Positions 1 through 9,131 are shown, numbered from the stretch's first letter. The stretch is DNA of 64,000 nt from WHSW01 sp963705955 (GCA_963705955.1 CAVPLH010000006.1:1612001-1676000); one strand, 5' to 3'. Numbers and translations: made by a program. Notes: a model not told the origin generated them from the sequence alone.

Positions 1-231
1 CTCGGCCCGGGCGGCCTTCGCTTCGGCGGGCAGCTCGTAGTCGAGCACCCTGAGCTCGCCCGAGTCGGCGATCGCCTGTCCGGTGAGCAGCCGCATCGTC
101 GTCGACTTGCCGGCGCCATTCGGGCCGAGCAGGCCGAGGCAGATGCCCTCCGGCACCTCCAGGTCGAGGCCGTCGACCGCCCTGATCGCCCCGAAGCGCT
201 TGAAGACGTTGCGGAGCTCGATCGCCGCCAT
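1..231 (-). CDS. ABC transporter ATP-binding protein, N-terminal part (runs off window)
   Basis: Only the first 77 residues are present; the gene leaves the window at its left edge. The Walker A motif GPNGAGKST lies at residues 36-44, preceded by the usual early strands of an ABC ATPase (ELRNVFKRFG, AVDGLDLEVPEG). The spacing and the sequence RLLTGQAIADSGELRVL resemble drug- or Nod-type export ATPases, which normally pair with a separate membrane permease, but the subfamily cannot be fixed from this fragment. ATG at 229-231 is chosen because the conserved strand begins immediately after it. Substrate unknown. Confidence 0.9.
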   Translation of the reverse strand, partial: MAAIELRNVFKRFGAIRAVDGLDLEVPEGICLGLLGPNGAGKSTTMRLLTGQAIADSGELRVLDYELPAEAKAARAE

Positions 232-324
232 CGACGCAGACTGTGACAGGAGCCCTCGCCCGGCGTCCAAGGCAGCCGCGACGTTTCGAGCTCGAGCGGC
301 AGCCAGGCGCTGCCCGCGGTCGGA

Positions 325-777
325 CTAGCCGCAGACCGGCCAGTGACCGGTGCCGTCGGCCCGCTTCAGCGCGACCGCGACGACGGCCTGGGTGCGGTAC
401 GGGTAGGCGATCGGGTCCCCGCCGGGAGTCTTCGGCGAGTTCTTCCAGGTCGACCTCATGAATTGAAACGCGCCGCGGTAGAGCCCGCCGCCGCCGATCG
501 CCTTCGGATCGCCGCCCGACTCGCATTCGCTCGTCTGATGCGCCCACCGCTTGTCGCGCGTCGAGACCCGGTCCCAGAGCCGGTTGTACTTGGCGGTGCT
601 CCGAGCGCTCGGTTGCCCGGCTCCGGCGTCGCCCGACGAGGTGGCGGTTCCGAGCCCTCCGGTGGCCGCGCCGGCCCGGTCGGCGGTGCTCCAAGTGGCC
701 GTCAGAACGGCCAGCGCCGCAAGCGCGGTCAACAGCAGTCGCGGTTTGACGGTCGTCCGGACAGAAGGGATGCTCAT
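325..777 (-). CDS. Secreted transglycosylase-like (Rpf-type) cell-wall protein
   Basis: About 150 residues. A basic N-terminus and a hydrophobic stretch (LLLTALAALAVLTA) make a signal peptide, then a Ser/Gly/Ala-rich linker, then a compact C-terminal domain with SECESGGDPKAIGGGG, YRGAFQF and the terminal GHWPVCG. This is the resuscitation-promoting-factor-like transglycosylase fold; the Glu of CESGGDP is the expected catalytic acid, so it probably cleaves peptidoglycan glycan strands outside the cell. A GTG at 783 is possible, but GGAG sits one base from it and seven bases from the ATG at 777, so 777 is preferred. The leader carries a c-di-AMP riboswitch, a known arrangement for actinobacterial rpf-type genes. 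Confidence 0.88.
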   Translation of the reverse strand: MSIPSVRTTVKPRLLLTALAALAVLTATWSTADRAGAATGGLGTATSSGDAGAGQPSARSTAKYNRLWDRVSTRDKRWAHQTSECESGGDPKAIGGGGLYRGAFQFMRSTWKNSPKTPGGDPIAYPYRTQAVVAVALKRADGTGHWPVCG

Positions 778-795
778 TTTCACGCTCCGCTCTCG

Positions 796-948
796 TCGCT
801 TCCGGGGTTAGCTGACGGGCTCGCGCTGAAAGAGCTTGCGCTACGCGGACAACGGCCGTGATTCGCCCCGACTAATGGGTCCCCCGTCCCCCGCCTTCTT
901 GCGGCGGGGACTCAGCAGGATCACGGCAGATTAGCAAACTGTGAGCGA
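796..948 (-). promoter_or_regulatory. ydaO/yuaA-type c-di-AMP riboswitch
   Basis: Read on the minus strand, the leader of the transglycosylase gene carries the ydaO-class core in order: GGGGGACGGGGGACCCA (about 892-876), GGGGCGAATCACGG (about 864-851) and GCCCGTCAGCTAACCCCG (820-803). A short outer stem TCGCT (948-944) can pair with AGCGA (800-796). These blocks match the conserved loops of c-di-AMP riboswitches found upstream of rpfA in Streptomyces. This class is normally an off-switch at high c-di-AMP, so cell-wall hydrolase expression would follow c-di-AMP. Boundaries are approximate because only the primary sequence was inspected. Confidence 0.85.
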
Positions 949-999
949 AGTGTTAGCACGGTGGCTCGGGGCACCGCCGTGTGCCGGCGAAGCCGCGGC

Positions 1000-1932
1000 T
1001 CAGCAGCCGAGCTCGACCCGGACTCGAACCCGGGTGGCGGCGGGCCCGCTGCGAACTTGCACCAGGTCGCAGAGCTCATGGACGAGCCACAACCCGCGCC
1101 CCGCCTCCACGGTCGGCGCGGGACGCTCCCGACCGACGAGCGGGTCCTCGATCGAGCCTCCGTCCGCGACCTCACAAACCAGCGACCCCGAGTCGCGCCA
1201 GACCCGCAGGCTTCCGCCTCCCCCGCCGTATCGGATGCTGTTCTCCGCCAGCTCGTTGACCGCGAGCACCAGATCAGCCTGCCGAGCGGGCTCGAGACCC
1301 GCGTCGCTGGCGCGCTCCCAGACGAATCGGCGCAGCATCTCGAGGTGGGCGGCGCCGAAGCCGAGCTCCTCGGCCTCGGCCGGCGGTGCGCTCAGGGCAC
1401 CCGCCAGCGCGCCGCCGCCGGCACCGGGATCGAGATAGCCGTCGTTGCGTCGGGTGCTGCCGCGCTCGTTGACCAGCGGGTGGTTGGCGCGGGCAGCACC
1501 GAGGATCTCCTCGTCGAGCGCCGCCGCGTCGTACGGGCAGAGCAGCGCGAAGTCGCTCGCCCCGTCGAAGGCGAGGTTGAGGAGCGACTCGTGGCGATCG
1601 CACTCGCCGAGCTCGGCGTCGCTTCGCCGGGGCCATACCGGCTCGCCGACCCCGCGCGCCCCGCGCCCCTCGCCGTCGTGCTCGGCGACGAACGTCCGCC
1701 ACGCCGCGATGATCCTGCCGGGATTGCGTCCGAGGGCGAGCATGTCGACGAAGCCGACCCCGCCGGCCTCGGCGCCGAGCTCGGAGCGCAACAACCCGAT
1801 CTTCCGCTCCGCGACGGCGACCAGGACGGGCTCGCCCGCTTCGACCCCTCCCCGGATGAACGGGATCACGCCGCCGACGAACTCGCTCTCATCCGCGTAG
1901 AAGAGAGCTTCGTGCCTGAACGACCCTTCTGA
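1000..1932 (-). CDS. MEDS-domain / HATPase anti-sigma-type sensor protein, start codon missing
   Basis: The N-terminal part (RHEALFYADESEFVGG, PFIRGGVEAGEPVLVAV) is a MEDS sensory domain as in DcmR. The C-terminal third is a HATPase_c domain of the anti-sigma/SpoIIAB kind, with NELAENSIRYGGG (N box), VADGGSIEDP (G1) and AGRGLWLVHELCD (G2). Proteins of this build are thought to control stress sigma factors through partner switching. The first possible start, GTG at 1869, would cut the MEDS domain; the same frame stays open and homologous up to about 1920 without an ATG/GTG/TTG. The true start appears lost at the sequence join near 1945, where the neighbouring peptidase is also cut. Confidence 0.8.
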   Translation of the reverse strand, partial: SEGSFRHEALFYADESEFVGGVIPFIRGGVEAGEPVLVAVAERKIGLLRSELGAEAGGVGFVDMLALGRNPGRIIAAWRTFVAEHDGEGRGARGVGEPVWPRRSDAELGECDRHESLLNLAFDGASDFALLCPYDAAALDEEILGAARANHPLVNERGSTRRNDGYLDPGAGGGALAGALSAPPAEAEELGFGAAHLEMLRRFVWERASDAGLEPARQADLVLAVNELAENSIRYGGGGGSLRVWRDSGSLVCEVADGGSIEDPLVGRERPAPTVEAGRGLWLVHELCDLVQVRSGPAATRVRVRVELGC

Positions 1933-1945
1933 AAGCTCCGCAACC

Positions 1946-3001
1946 GTGGTCCCTAGCGTAGCTGCACACCGCGACGTCGCGGTCGCACTCGGGCACAGGT
2001 TCGAGGTCGTGGTTCGCTACGCGGGCGTCCCGACCGAGTTCGTCCTCCCCGGCTTCGGCATCCGGACCGGGTTCATGGCGGTCGAGGACGGCGCCACGGT
2101 CGCCGGCCAGCCCGAGGTCGCCGCCGGGTGGTACCCGGTCAACGACCACCCGCGCGACAAGGCCTCCTACTCGTACGAGGTCACGGTGCCGAGCACCTAC
2201 GAGGTGGCCGCCAACGGCTTCCTGCGTGGCGTCGACGCCCGCGGCTCGTCGACCACCTGGAACTGGGTCGCGCGCGAGCCGATGGCGTCCTATCTGGCGA
2301 CGATCGACATCGGGTTCTGGGATGTGACCAAGTCGCGGACGGACTCCGGTATCCCGGTCTACGACGCGGTCGATTCGGCGCTCACGGGAGGGCTGCGGGA
2401 TCAGATCGACTCGTCGTTGGCCCGCCAGGGAGAGGTGCTCGACCTGCTCAGCAATGCGTTCGGCCCCTATCCGTTCAACACCGTGGGCGCGATCGTCGAC
2501 AACCAGGACGACCTCTTCTTCGCACTCGAGACACAGACCCGCCCCGTCTACTCGAAGCTCTTCTGGCTCGACAACGACGGCAACCCGGTGAACGGCGACG
2601 GCGTCGTCGTCCACGAGCTCGCACACCAGTGGTACGGCGACAGCGTCGCGGTCGCGCGCTGGAAGGACATCTGGCTGAACGAGGGCTTCGCGACCTACGC
2701 CGAGTGGCTGTGGGCCGAGCACGAGGGTCAGGCGACCCCGGAGGAGATCTTCCAGGCCACCTACGACCAGATCCCCGCCGACGACCCGCTGTGGTCGGTC
2801 GTGATCGGCGACCCGGGCGTCGACCTGCTGTTCGACAACGCGGTCTACGTGCGCGGCGCGATGACCCTGCAGGCGCTGCGAAACAAGGTCGGCGACAACG
2901 CGTTCTTCCGCATCCTGCGCAGGTGGGCGGCGACGAAGAGCGGCGGCAACGGCCAGACCGAGGAGTTCATGGCGCTCGCGGAGAGCATCTCCGGCGGCGC
3001 G
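1946..3001 (+). pseudogene. M1-family metallopeptidase fragment, both ends missing
   Basis: An uninterrupted piece of a gluzincin aminopeptidase. The zinc site HELAHQWYGDS (about 2611-2643) is followed at the usual distance by LNEGFATYAEW, giving the third ligand Glu; ALETQTRP is the substrate-site strand upstream. Homology starts around FEVVVRYAGVP, so the signal peptide and roughly the first 130 residues of the family are absent, and it stops at ALAESISGG, about 30 residues before the usual end. After 3001 the frame only reads the back of the next gene. No frameshift is visible inside, so it looks like a cut segment rather than a decayed gene. Confidence 0.8.
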
Positions 3002-3004
3002 GGC

Positions 3005-4726
3005 TCAGCCCGCCTCGACCAGCTTGCCCGGTCCGTGGTGCTTCTTCGACTTCGCCTTCACCCGGATCGTGCCCCGCATGAACGGGTGGATCCGGCAGAA
3101 GTAGGTGATCGTGCCGGTCTGGGTGAGCGGCGGGGTCTCATAGACGTTGGAGCCCGTCGTCACCTCGCTGCTCGAGCCGGTCCCGTAGCCGAGCTGGCCG
3201 GAGTCGAACTTGATCGGACCGCGCGCGAGTGGGTAGCCGATCCCGGACCCGCGGTTGCAGGGCGCACGGCAGGAGGTGATGCTGTGCCAGGTCTGGTCGA
3301 ACAGCGACATCGTCGACAGCGCGTCGAGGTTCGTGAATGTGATGCTCGTGCCCGGACGAACCACCGGTGGACGGAGCTCGCTCTTCGAGGCATCCTTGCT
3401 CGCGGTATAGCCTCCGGGCCGATAGCCGAACCCGGCGACGTCGATCTCCGACCCGGGGACCCTACGGCCTTTGCTGCGGAGCTCGCTCGGATCCGGGAGC
3501 TTCAGGTTCTTGCGCGCCTTCGAGTCGATGTTCTCGGGCAGCCGGCCGTGGGTGACGATCCCGCCCTCGTCGTACATCTGCTGTACGGCGGTCCCGTCGT
3601 CGAACGGGTCCCTGGCCGCTGGGTCGTGCGCCCTGCTGTAGGCGAGCGGCAGGATCCCCATCGACTCGTACCAGGAACCCCTGTGGACGTTGTACGTCGC
3701 GCTGATCGACACCGTGTCCCCGGCCTTCAGGCTGACGCGCCAATCCGGCCTCGTCGCCTCCATGCTGACGTCCCAGCTCACGGCCCCGGCGGGCTCGTAG
3801 TAGTGAGCGTCGGAGCGGAACAGGGGTCTGACCTCGGACGGGTCATCGCCGTCGACGGTCCCCTCGTCGGGGCCGTCGCGGGCGACGCGAAGGTCGACGT
3901 GGAGCCCACCCGGGTGCAGGTGGCCGGCGCCGAACACGAGCGTCACGCCGCCGTTCGGCACCGTCCAGTTGCGGGCCGGGCTGATGTTCTCGCGCTCCTC
4001 GTAGCCGGGCAGCGACGGATCGGTCGGGACGTCGTCCGGGAACGTCCACTCATCGTCGCCGTCGAGGTCGAACCCGCGCTCGGCGTCGAAGACCGGATAG
4101 ACGTGCGGGGCGCCGGCGACGTCGAGCCAGTGGATGGTCGCCGGAGTGATGTCGCTGCGCGCCGGAGCGGTCTCGGGCACCCAGTCGATCTCCCAGGTGA
4201 TGTAGACCTGCCGGCCTCCGCGGGCGGTCAGGTTGTGGATCATGTAGTTCAGGCCCCACGTCGCGTCCCCTCGGACCTTCAGCCCGTAGCCCTGGGGGAA
4301 CTTCGGGTTCGTCTTCTCCTCGCCGGCGGCAAACGTCGGACCGCCGCCCGGCGACAGCCAGACGACGTGATGGAGGTGGAGGTCCCAGACGCTCGGCGTC
4401 ACCAGCTTGCCGCCCGGCTTCAGCTCCACCATGCTCGGCTTGAAGCGGGTCACGTAGCCCTCGGCCGTGGAGCCGGGGGCGAAGATGCTGGTGTCGCCCG
4501 GGCCGCTGACCTTCTGGGCGTTCGGGCAGGTCTTGGTCGTCGCGAACAGGTTCGTGTTCTGCCCCGGGTAGATCTCGATCGCATCCGTCCGGCAGGTATA
4601 GGTCGTCATGTCCGGGTAGCTCGCGGCCCCGAGGATCTCCTCGGCGGCGTTTGCCGGCACCGCCGATCCCAGCACCGCGAACACGGCAGCGAGCAGGGCA
4701 CCCGGGACGAGACGGCGGCGACGCAT
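3005..4726 (-). CDS. Secreted two-domain protein with C-terminal cupredoxin-like copper domain
   Basis: A 573-residue protein with a clear signal peptide (ALLAAVFAVLGSAVPANAA). The first 400 residues are a Nod19/copper-monooxygenase-like beta domain rich in His (WDLHLHHVVW, GAGHLHPGGLHVD). The last 110 residues resemble a cupredoxin: WHSITSC supplies a His, and TYFCRIHPFMRG supplies Cys, His and Met in plastocyanin-like spacing, with a beta-strand ending GTIRV. It is likely an extracytoplasmic copper-binding or redox protein; substrate unknown. The gene looks complete: its TGA at 3005-3007 lies directly at the edge of the truncated peptidase upstream in the window. Confidence 0.7.
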   Translation of the reverse strand: MRRRRLVPGALLAAVFAVLGSAVPANAAEEILGAASYPDMTTYTCRTDAIEIYPGQNTNLFATTKTCPNAQKVSGPGDTSIFAPGSTAEGYVTRFKPSMVELKPGGKLVTPSVWDLHLHHVVWLSPGGGPTFAAGEEKTNPKFPQGYGLKVRGDATWGLNYMIHNLTARGGRQVYITWEIDWVPETAPARSDITPATIHWLDVAGAPHVYPVFDAERGFDLDGDDEWTFPDDVPTDPSLPGYEERENISPARNWTVPNGGVTLVFGAGHLHPGGLHVDLRVARDGPDEGTVDGDDPSEVRPLFRSDAHYYEPAGAVSWDVSMEATRPDWRVSLKAGDTVSISATYNVHRGSWYESMGILPLAYSRAHDPAARDPFDDGTAVQQMYDEGGIVTHGRLPENIDSKARKNLKLPDPSELRSKGRRVPGSEIDVAGFGYRPGGYTASKDASKSELRPPVVRPGTSITFTNLDALSTMSLFDQTWHSITSCRAPCNRGSGIGYPLARGPIKFDSGQLGYGTGSSSEVTTGSNVYETPPLTQTGTITYFCRIHPFMRGTIRVKAKSKKHHGPGKLVEAG

Positions 4727-4814
4727 CCCGGCATTCTTACCGATCGCCCGGGGCTGACGGATTACGGTTTGTTAGCGACCGCGCGGAATGCGCGGGCAGC
4801 GGCCGCGCGGCGGG

Positions 4815-5922
4815 TCAGCCGTTGACGGCTTCGCAGTCGATCGGGGCTGGATCCGACGGGTCGACGACCGCGGTGTCGTTGGCGCCCCCGTCGCAGTTGA
4901 TCCGCGCGTCCGTGACGCCGTCGAGCGCGTCCAGGGTGTCGTTGCCGGCATGCCCGAGGAGGCGGTCCTCGCCCGGCCCGCCGATCATCGTGTCGCCCCC
5001 CTCCCCACCCTCGAGGCGGTCGTCCCGGGCGCCGCCGTCGATCGTCGAGTCGATGCCGACGCCTTCGAGCGTCACCGTGTCCCGCTGGTCCCGGGTGCGC
5101 ACCGCGATCTCCGTCACGCCGGCCTTCGCGCAGCTCGCCTCGACGTTCGACACCGGGGCGCACCCCGGCCCCGCGGCCAGCAGCCCGGTCGGATCGCGGA
5201 CCTCGTAGCCGGGTCCGCCGCTGTCCGTGATCACCACGATGTTGGTGTCGAACTGCCCTGCCTCGAAGGTCAGGATGCCGCCGGAGACGCTGACCCGGTT
5301 GCCGTCGGTGAGGCGCACCGAGTCGAGGCTGTCGGTGTCGGCGCCGACCCGGTAATCGGCGCGGATCTTGAAATCGCTGACGTCGGCGAGCACGTCGACG
5401 ATGTCCTGCGCGCTCGCCGGGGTTTCCGCCGGCTCGACCACCCACGGCCGGGTCGGATCGAAGCGGACCGCGAAGCCCAGCCAGTCGCTCCCCGGGTGCG
5501 ACGAGAGCTGGGTCGAGATCGTCTTGCCGCCGCCGCTCAGGATGACGTCCCCACGGGGGTCGTCGAACTGGTTCGTGGTCGCCGACTGGCCGCATCGACA
5601 TCGCCAGCGTCCCGCCGAAGAAGCCGGACAGATCCCCGAGGTAGCGCGCCGGGGCGTCCCAGTACATCGTCCCGGTCACGAGGCTGTCGGCGGCCCTGAT
5701 GTAGGCGCCCGGACTGCCGCCCTTCGACAACCAGGCGGGTGCCGCCCTGCCCGAGTCTCCCTCGACCCGCCAGCCCTGTGTACCGCTCTCGAAGTCGCTC
5801 CCGAGGACCGCCACCGCGCTCCCCACGCCGACGGTCAGCAGGGCGAGCCCCAACGAGGCGACCGCGAGGCTGATCCGACGCCGAATCGCTCCCGACGGCC
5901 CTCTCGGCCGAACGGCCCTCAC
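4815..5922 (-). CDS. Secreted laminin-B-domain protein with RTX-like C-terminal repeats (frameshifted)
   Basis: GTG start at 5922, then a signal anchor (ISLAVASLGLALLTVGVGSA). Residues about 40-190 read as a laminin IV/B domain: FESGTQGWRVEGDS, YWDAPARYLGDLSGFFGGTL, then after the break QFDDPRGDVILSGGG, DWLGFAVRFDP, ADYRVGADTDSLDSVRLT. The C-terminus has glycine/aspartate repeats (GGARDDRLEGGEGGDTMIGG) like RTX calcium-binding nonapeptides. The frame breaks near 5589 at GCGGCCAGTC; removing one C restores RQSATTNQFDD as expected. Probably an exported adhesive or structural protein. Function not known. Confidence 0.7.
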
Positions 5923-6022
5923 ACGCCGAGGCTACCGCGCCCGGACCCCTTCGCCACCGTGTTGGCGTCGTCGGTGACTGGAGGTAGGGTCGGCGCAGCG
6001 GTCAGAGTCGAAAGGAAGGTGG

Positions 6023-7849
6023 GTGATCCAGTTGGGCCGCGTCTCCGCCCAAGCGCGGCGTGCCGGCGCGACCTCGGCGCTCGTAGCCGGCGCGACCCTC
6101 GCGGCCCTCCAGATCGCTCAGAACAGCATCGGCCCGTTCAACCCGCGACCGGCGATCACCCTGCTGATCACGGTCACGGTCGGACTCGCGACGCTGGTCA
6201 CGCAGCGGCTGCGGGTCCGCAAGGAAAGAAGCGACTCACACCTCGAGCGGGAACGACTGCTCGAGGGCGCGCTGCGTTGCTGGCCGCTGCCGAAGCTGAG
6301 CGACGTGGACCCGACGCGCCTCGGGATCTTCCCGGCGCGCCGCGACGGTGGTCGGCGCGCGACCCCCTACGTGCGGCGGAGCGTCGACGACCGGCTCGAG
6401 GAAGCGGTCGCGAGCTCGCCGTTCGTCCTCGTCGTCGGACCGCCGAGGAGCGGAAAGTCACGGACCCTGTTCGAGACCGCGAGCGAGGCGCTCGCCGACC
6501 CGCCCTTGATCATCCCCAAGCACCGGGAGGGTCTCGAGCAGCTCCTCGACCTGGATCCACCGCCGTGGTCGGGACGCCCGAACGCCGTCCTCTGGCTCGA
6601 CGGCCTCGAGCGCTACCTGGAGAGCCTCGACGCGAACGCACTCGATCGGCTCGACGCGGACTCGGTGAAGCTCCTCGGCACGATCCGCGCCGACGATTAC
6701 GCGGCTGCGCTCGCGGCAAGCGGGGATCCGGGCGAGGCGGCGAAGGCGGTAGCCGCGTGCGCCAGGGTCTTCGAGCTGCCCGCGGAGCTCGACGAGGCCG
6801 AGCAGCGTGCCGGCACGAAGCTCTACGGCGACGAGGATTTCAGTGGCGGGCTCGGCGCCCGCCTATCGACGAGCGGAACCGAGGAGATCCGCCCGCCCTC
6901 CGCACTCGAGCGCGAGGAACCCGAGCAACGACCAGCGCCCGACCCGCCGGCCGGCCACGACCCGCTGCTCGTCGCACCGGCTCTGGGGTGCGTCCTCGCC
7001 CTGTTGGCGATCGGCCTCGTCGTCGAAACCGCGGGCTTCTCGGAGCCCGAGCCGCCCTCGCTGGCCGAACGGGTCGACGCGGTCAAGCTCGAGGCGGCGG
7101 GGAGCGATCGAAGCGTCGTCACGTCTGAGGTGCTCGACTTCCATGGCTCGGGCGAGCCGTCCTACCTGTTCGACTTCCAGACCAGGGACTTCGAGGAGCG
7201 GGAGTCGGGGTCGTCGCCCGCCGAGTCGGATGAGCTCCGAATCTACGACCTGCGCGGAGGCGACCCGGTTGAGCGCTTCCGTTTCCAGCCCGACGTGCCC
7301 GGCGCGCGATTTCAGATTCGCTATAGCGGCGATCTGGACGGAGACGGCGACGAGGAGGTGATCGGCGGCTACGGCTTTCAGTCCGAGGCCTCGCTCGCAT
7401 TGCTTCCCTTCCTCATCTACTGGGACGCGGCGAGCGGCGACTACCGGATCGCCTCGCTGCAGACCGACCCGCCGGTGGACAGAGCGGCGGCGAAGACAAC
7501 CGCGGCGGGGGCGCTGGTCGACGCATACCGCAAGCAGCTCGTCCTCCGCGACGCCGACGCCGGCGAGAGCCTGACCGGCTACCGCGTCCAGGACTTCGGG
7601 ATCACGACGGATCCCCCTCGGCTGGTCAGCGGCGTCGCCGTGCAGCCGGCGACCTCGAGCATCGACGGTCAGGTCGAGGTCAAGGGCAGCATTCTCGGGC
7701 TCGCTCATCCCGAGCCGCGCGTGACCGCCTGCGAGTTCGACGACCCGCAGCCATTGTTCGCGACCTGGGATACGGACAGGCGCCTCTACACCCAGATCCT
7801 CGAAGCCTGGAAGCCATACGTGGAGAACCGCGTCTGCGGCCCCTCCTGA
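6023..7849 (+). CDS. Membrane-anchored P-loop NTPase-like protein with FG-GAP-like C-terminus
   Basis: 608 residues, GTG start preceded by AAGGAAGGTG. Two hydrophobic segments lie at about 18-33 and 43-60, a third at about 318-337. Between them is a P-loop region with Walker A GPPRSGKS (139-146) and a Walker-B-like AVLWLDGLE (188-196), recalling STAND-type ATPases but without a recognisable winged-helix part. Beyond the third membrane segment, DLDGDGDEEVIGGYG resembles a calcium-binding FG-GAP/VCBS blade. The topology suggests a cytoplasmic nucleotide-binding half and an outside half. I do not recognise a named family; it stands alone between divergent and convergent neighbours. Confidence 0.7.
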   Translation: MIQLGRVSAQARRAGATSALVAGATLAALQIAQNSIGPFNPRPAITLLITVTVGLATLVTQRLRVRKERSDSHLERERLLEGALRCWPLPKLSDVDPTRLGIFPARRDGGRRATPYVRRSVDDRLEEAVASSPFVLVVGPPRSGKSRTLFETASEALADPPLIIPKHREGLEQLLDLDPPPWSGRPNAVLWLDGLERYLESLDANALDRLDADSVKLLGTIRADDYAAALAASGDPGEAAKAVAACARVFELPAELDEAEQRAGTKLYGDEDFSGGLGARLSTSGTEEIRPPSALEREEPEQRPAPDPPAGHDPLLVAPALGCVLALLAIGLVVETAGFSEPEPPSLAERVDAVKLEAAGSDRSVVTSEVLDFHGSGEPSYLFDFQTRDFEERESGSSPAESDELRIYDLRGGDPVERFRFQPDVPGARFQIRYSGDLDGDGDEEVIGGYGFQSEASLALLPFLIYWDAASGDYRIASLQTDPPVDRAAAKTTAAGALVDAYRKQLVLRDADAGESLTGYRVQDFGITTDPPRLVSGVAVQPATSSIDGQVEVKGSILGLAHPEPRVTACEFDDPQPLFATWDTDRRLYTQILEAWKPYVENRVCGPS

Positions 7850-7870
7850 GTTCGACCATCGGCGGAACTG

Positions 7871-7924
7871 CCGGCCAGCTCGCCAGCTGCAAGCCGCCAG
7901 CTGGCAGCTGGCAGCTGGCAGCTC
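7871..7924 (+). repeat. CAGCTGG tandem/palindromic repeats between convergent genes
   Basis: The 80-bp gap between two convergent genes is built from overlapping copies of GCCAGCTGGC: four near-consecutive CAGCTGGCAG units plus two earlier CCAGCT copies. The arms can fold into GC-rich hairpins on either strand, so it may act as a bidirectional terminator, though no T-run follows. A simple slippage repeat is equally possible. Confidence 0.55.
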
Positions 7925-7929
7925 GCCTC

Positions 7930-9129
7930 TTACTTGACCGTCCCCCCGGCCTCCTCCGACCCTCCGGTTGCATCGCCGGCGCTGTAGGAGTGGGCCCCGG
8001 CGCCGGCCAATGCGCCGCCCTCGACGATCAGATACTCGTCGCGGATCGGCCGCCCGGCGAAGTGGCACTCGAGGATCTCCCTCGTGCCCGCGGCGTACCG
8101 GGCCTGCGCGGAGAGGCTCGTGCCCGAGACGTGCGGGGTCATGCCGTGGTGCGGCATCGTCCGCCAGGGATGGTCGCTGGGAGCCGGCTGTGGGAACCAG
8201 ACGTCGCCGGCATAGCCGGCGAGCTGCCCCGACTCGAGCGCCCGGACGACAGCGTCGCGATCGCAGATCTTGCCGCGCGCCGTGTTGACCAGGTAGGCGC
8301 CGCGCTTCATCCGCGCGAACATCGCGTCGTCGAAGAGGTGCTCGGTCTCGGGGTGCAGCGGCGCGTTGATCGTCACCACGTCCATTCCCGGAACCATCTC
8401 GGCGGCCGACTCGTGGAAGGTCGCGCCGAGCTCCGACTCGACCTCGGCCGGCAGCCGATGGCGGTCGGTGTAGTGGAGGCCGACGTCGAACGGCTTCAAG
8501 CGCCGAAGCACCGCGCTCCCGATCCGCCCCGCGGCCACGGTCCCGACCTGCATCCCCTCGAGGTCGTAGGAGCGCGAGGCGCAGTCGGCGATGTTCCAGC
8601 CGCCGGCGATCACCTGCTGGTAGGAGGGGATGTAGTTGCGGACCAGCCCGAGGATCATCATCACCACGTGCTCGGAGACCGAGTTCGAGTTCGAGTAGGT
8701 GACCTCGGCGACGGTGATCCCGGCCTTGACCGCGGCCTCGAGGTCGGTGTGATCGGACCCGATACCCGCGGTGACGATCAGCTTCAGGTTCGGGGCCTTC
8801 GCGATTCTCTCGGCGGTCATGTAGGCAGGCCAGAACGGCTGTGAGATCACGACCTCGGCGTCGGGGAGCCGCGCCTCGAGCTCCGAGTCGGGACCGTCCT
8901 TGTCGGAGGTGACGACCAGCTCATGGCCCGCGCCCTCGAGGAAGTCGCGCAGCCCGAGCTCGCCCGAGACCGAGCCCAGGAGCTCTCCCGGGGTGAAGTC
9001 GATCGCCTCGGGCGTGGGCGTCGTCTGCCCGTCGGGGTAGCGCTCGATCGTCGGGACTCCGTCCCGCGGATATTTGGGCGGGTAGCCGTCGACCGGGTCG
9101 TCGTAGAGAACGCAGAGGATCGTCGCCAT
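7930..9129 (-). CDS. fdh: NAD-dependent formate dehydrogenase
   Basis: 399 residues, the normal length for the single-chain, metal-free formate dehydrogenase of the D-2-hydroxyacid dehydrogenase family. Family marks: GIGSDHTDL, TYSNSNSVSEHVVMM, the NAD loop VGTVAAGRIGSAVL, NAPLHPETEHLF, FPQPAPSDHPWR with the active-site Gln, and PHVSGTSLSAQARY with the catalytic His. It oxidises formate to CO2 with NADH formation. ATG at 9129 follows AAGGAGG; only two bases separate it from the upstream synthase gene, so it is the last gene of the leftward methylamine operon and the natural end of the C1 pathway encoded here. Confidence 0.93.
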   Translation of the reverse strand: MATILCVLYDDPVDGYPPKYPRDGVPTIERYPDGQTTPTPEAIDFTPGELLGSVSGELGLRDFLEGAGHELVVTSDKDGPDSELEARLPDAEVVISQPFWPAYMTAERIAKAPNLKLIVTAGIGSDHTDLEAAVKAGITVAEVTYSNSNSVSEHVVMMILGLVRNYIPSYQQVIAGGWNIADCASRSYDLEGMQVGTVAAGRIGSAVLRRLKPFDVGLHYTDRHRLPAEVESELGATFHESAAEMVPGMDVVTINAPLHPETEHLFDDAMFARMKRGAYLVNTARGKICDRDAVVRALESGQLAGYAGDVWFPQPAPSDHPWRTMPHHGMTPHVSGTSLSAQARYAAGTREILECHFAGRPIRDEYLIVEGGALAGAGAHSYSAGDATGGSEEAGGTVK

Positions 9130-9131
9130 TT

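Noticed and set aside
1013..1045. tRNA-like T-arm (GGACTCGAACCCGGGT) on the plus strand
   Set aside because: It lies inside the C-terminal codons of the MEDS/HATPase gene and no acceptor, D or anticodon arm surrounds it.
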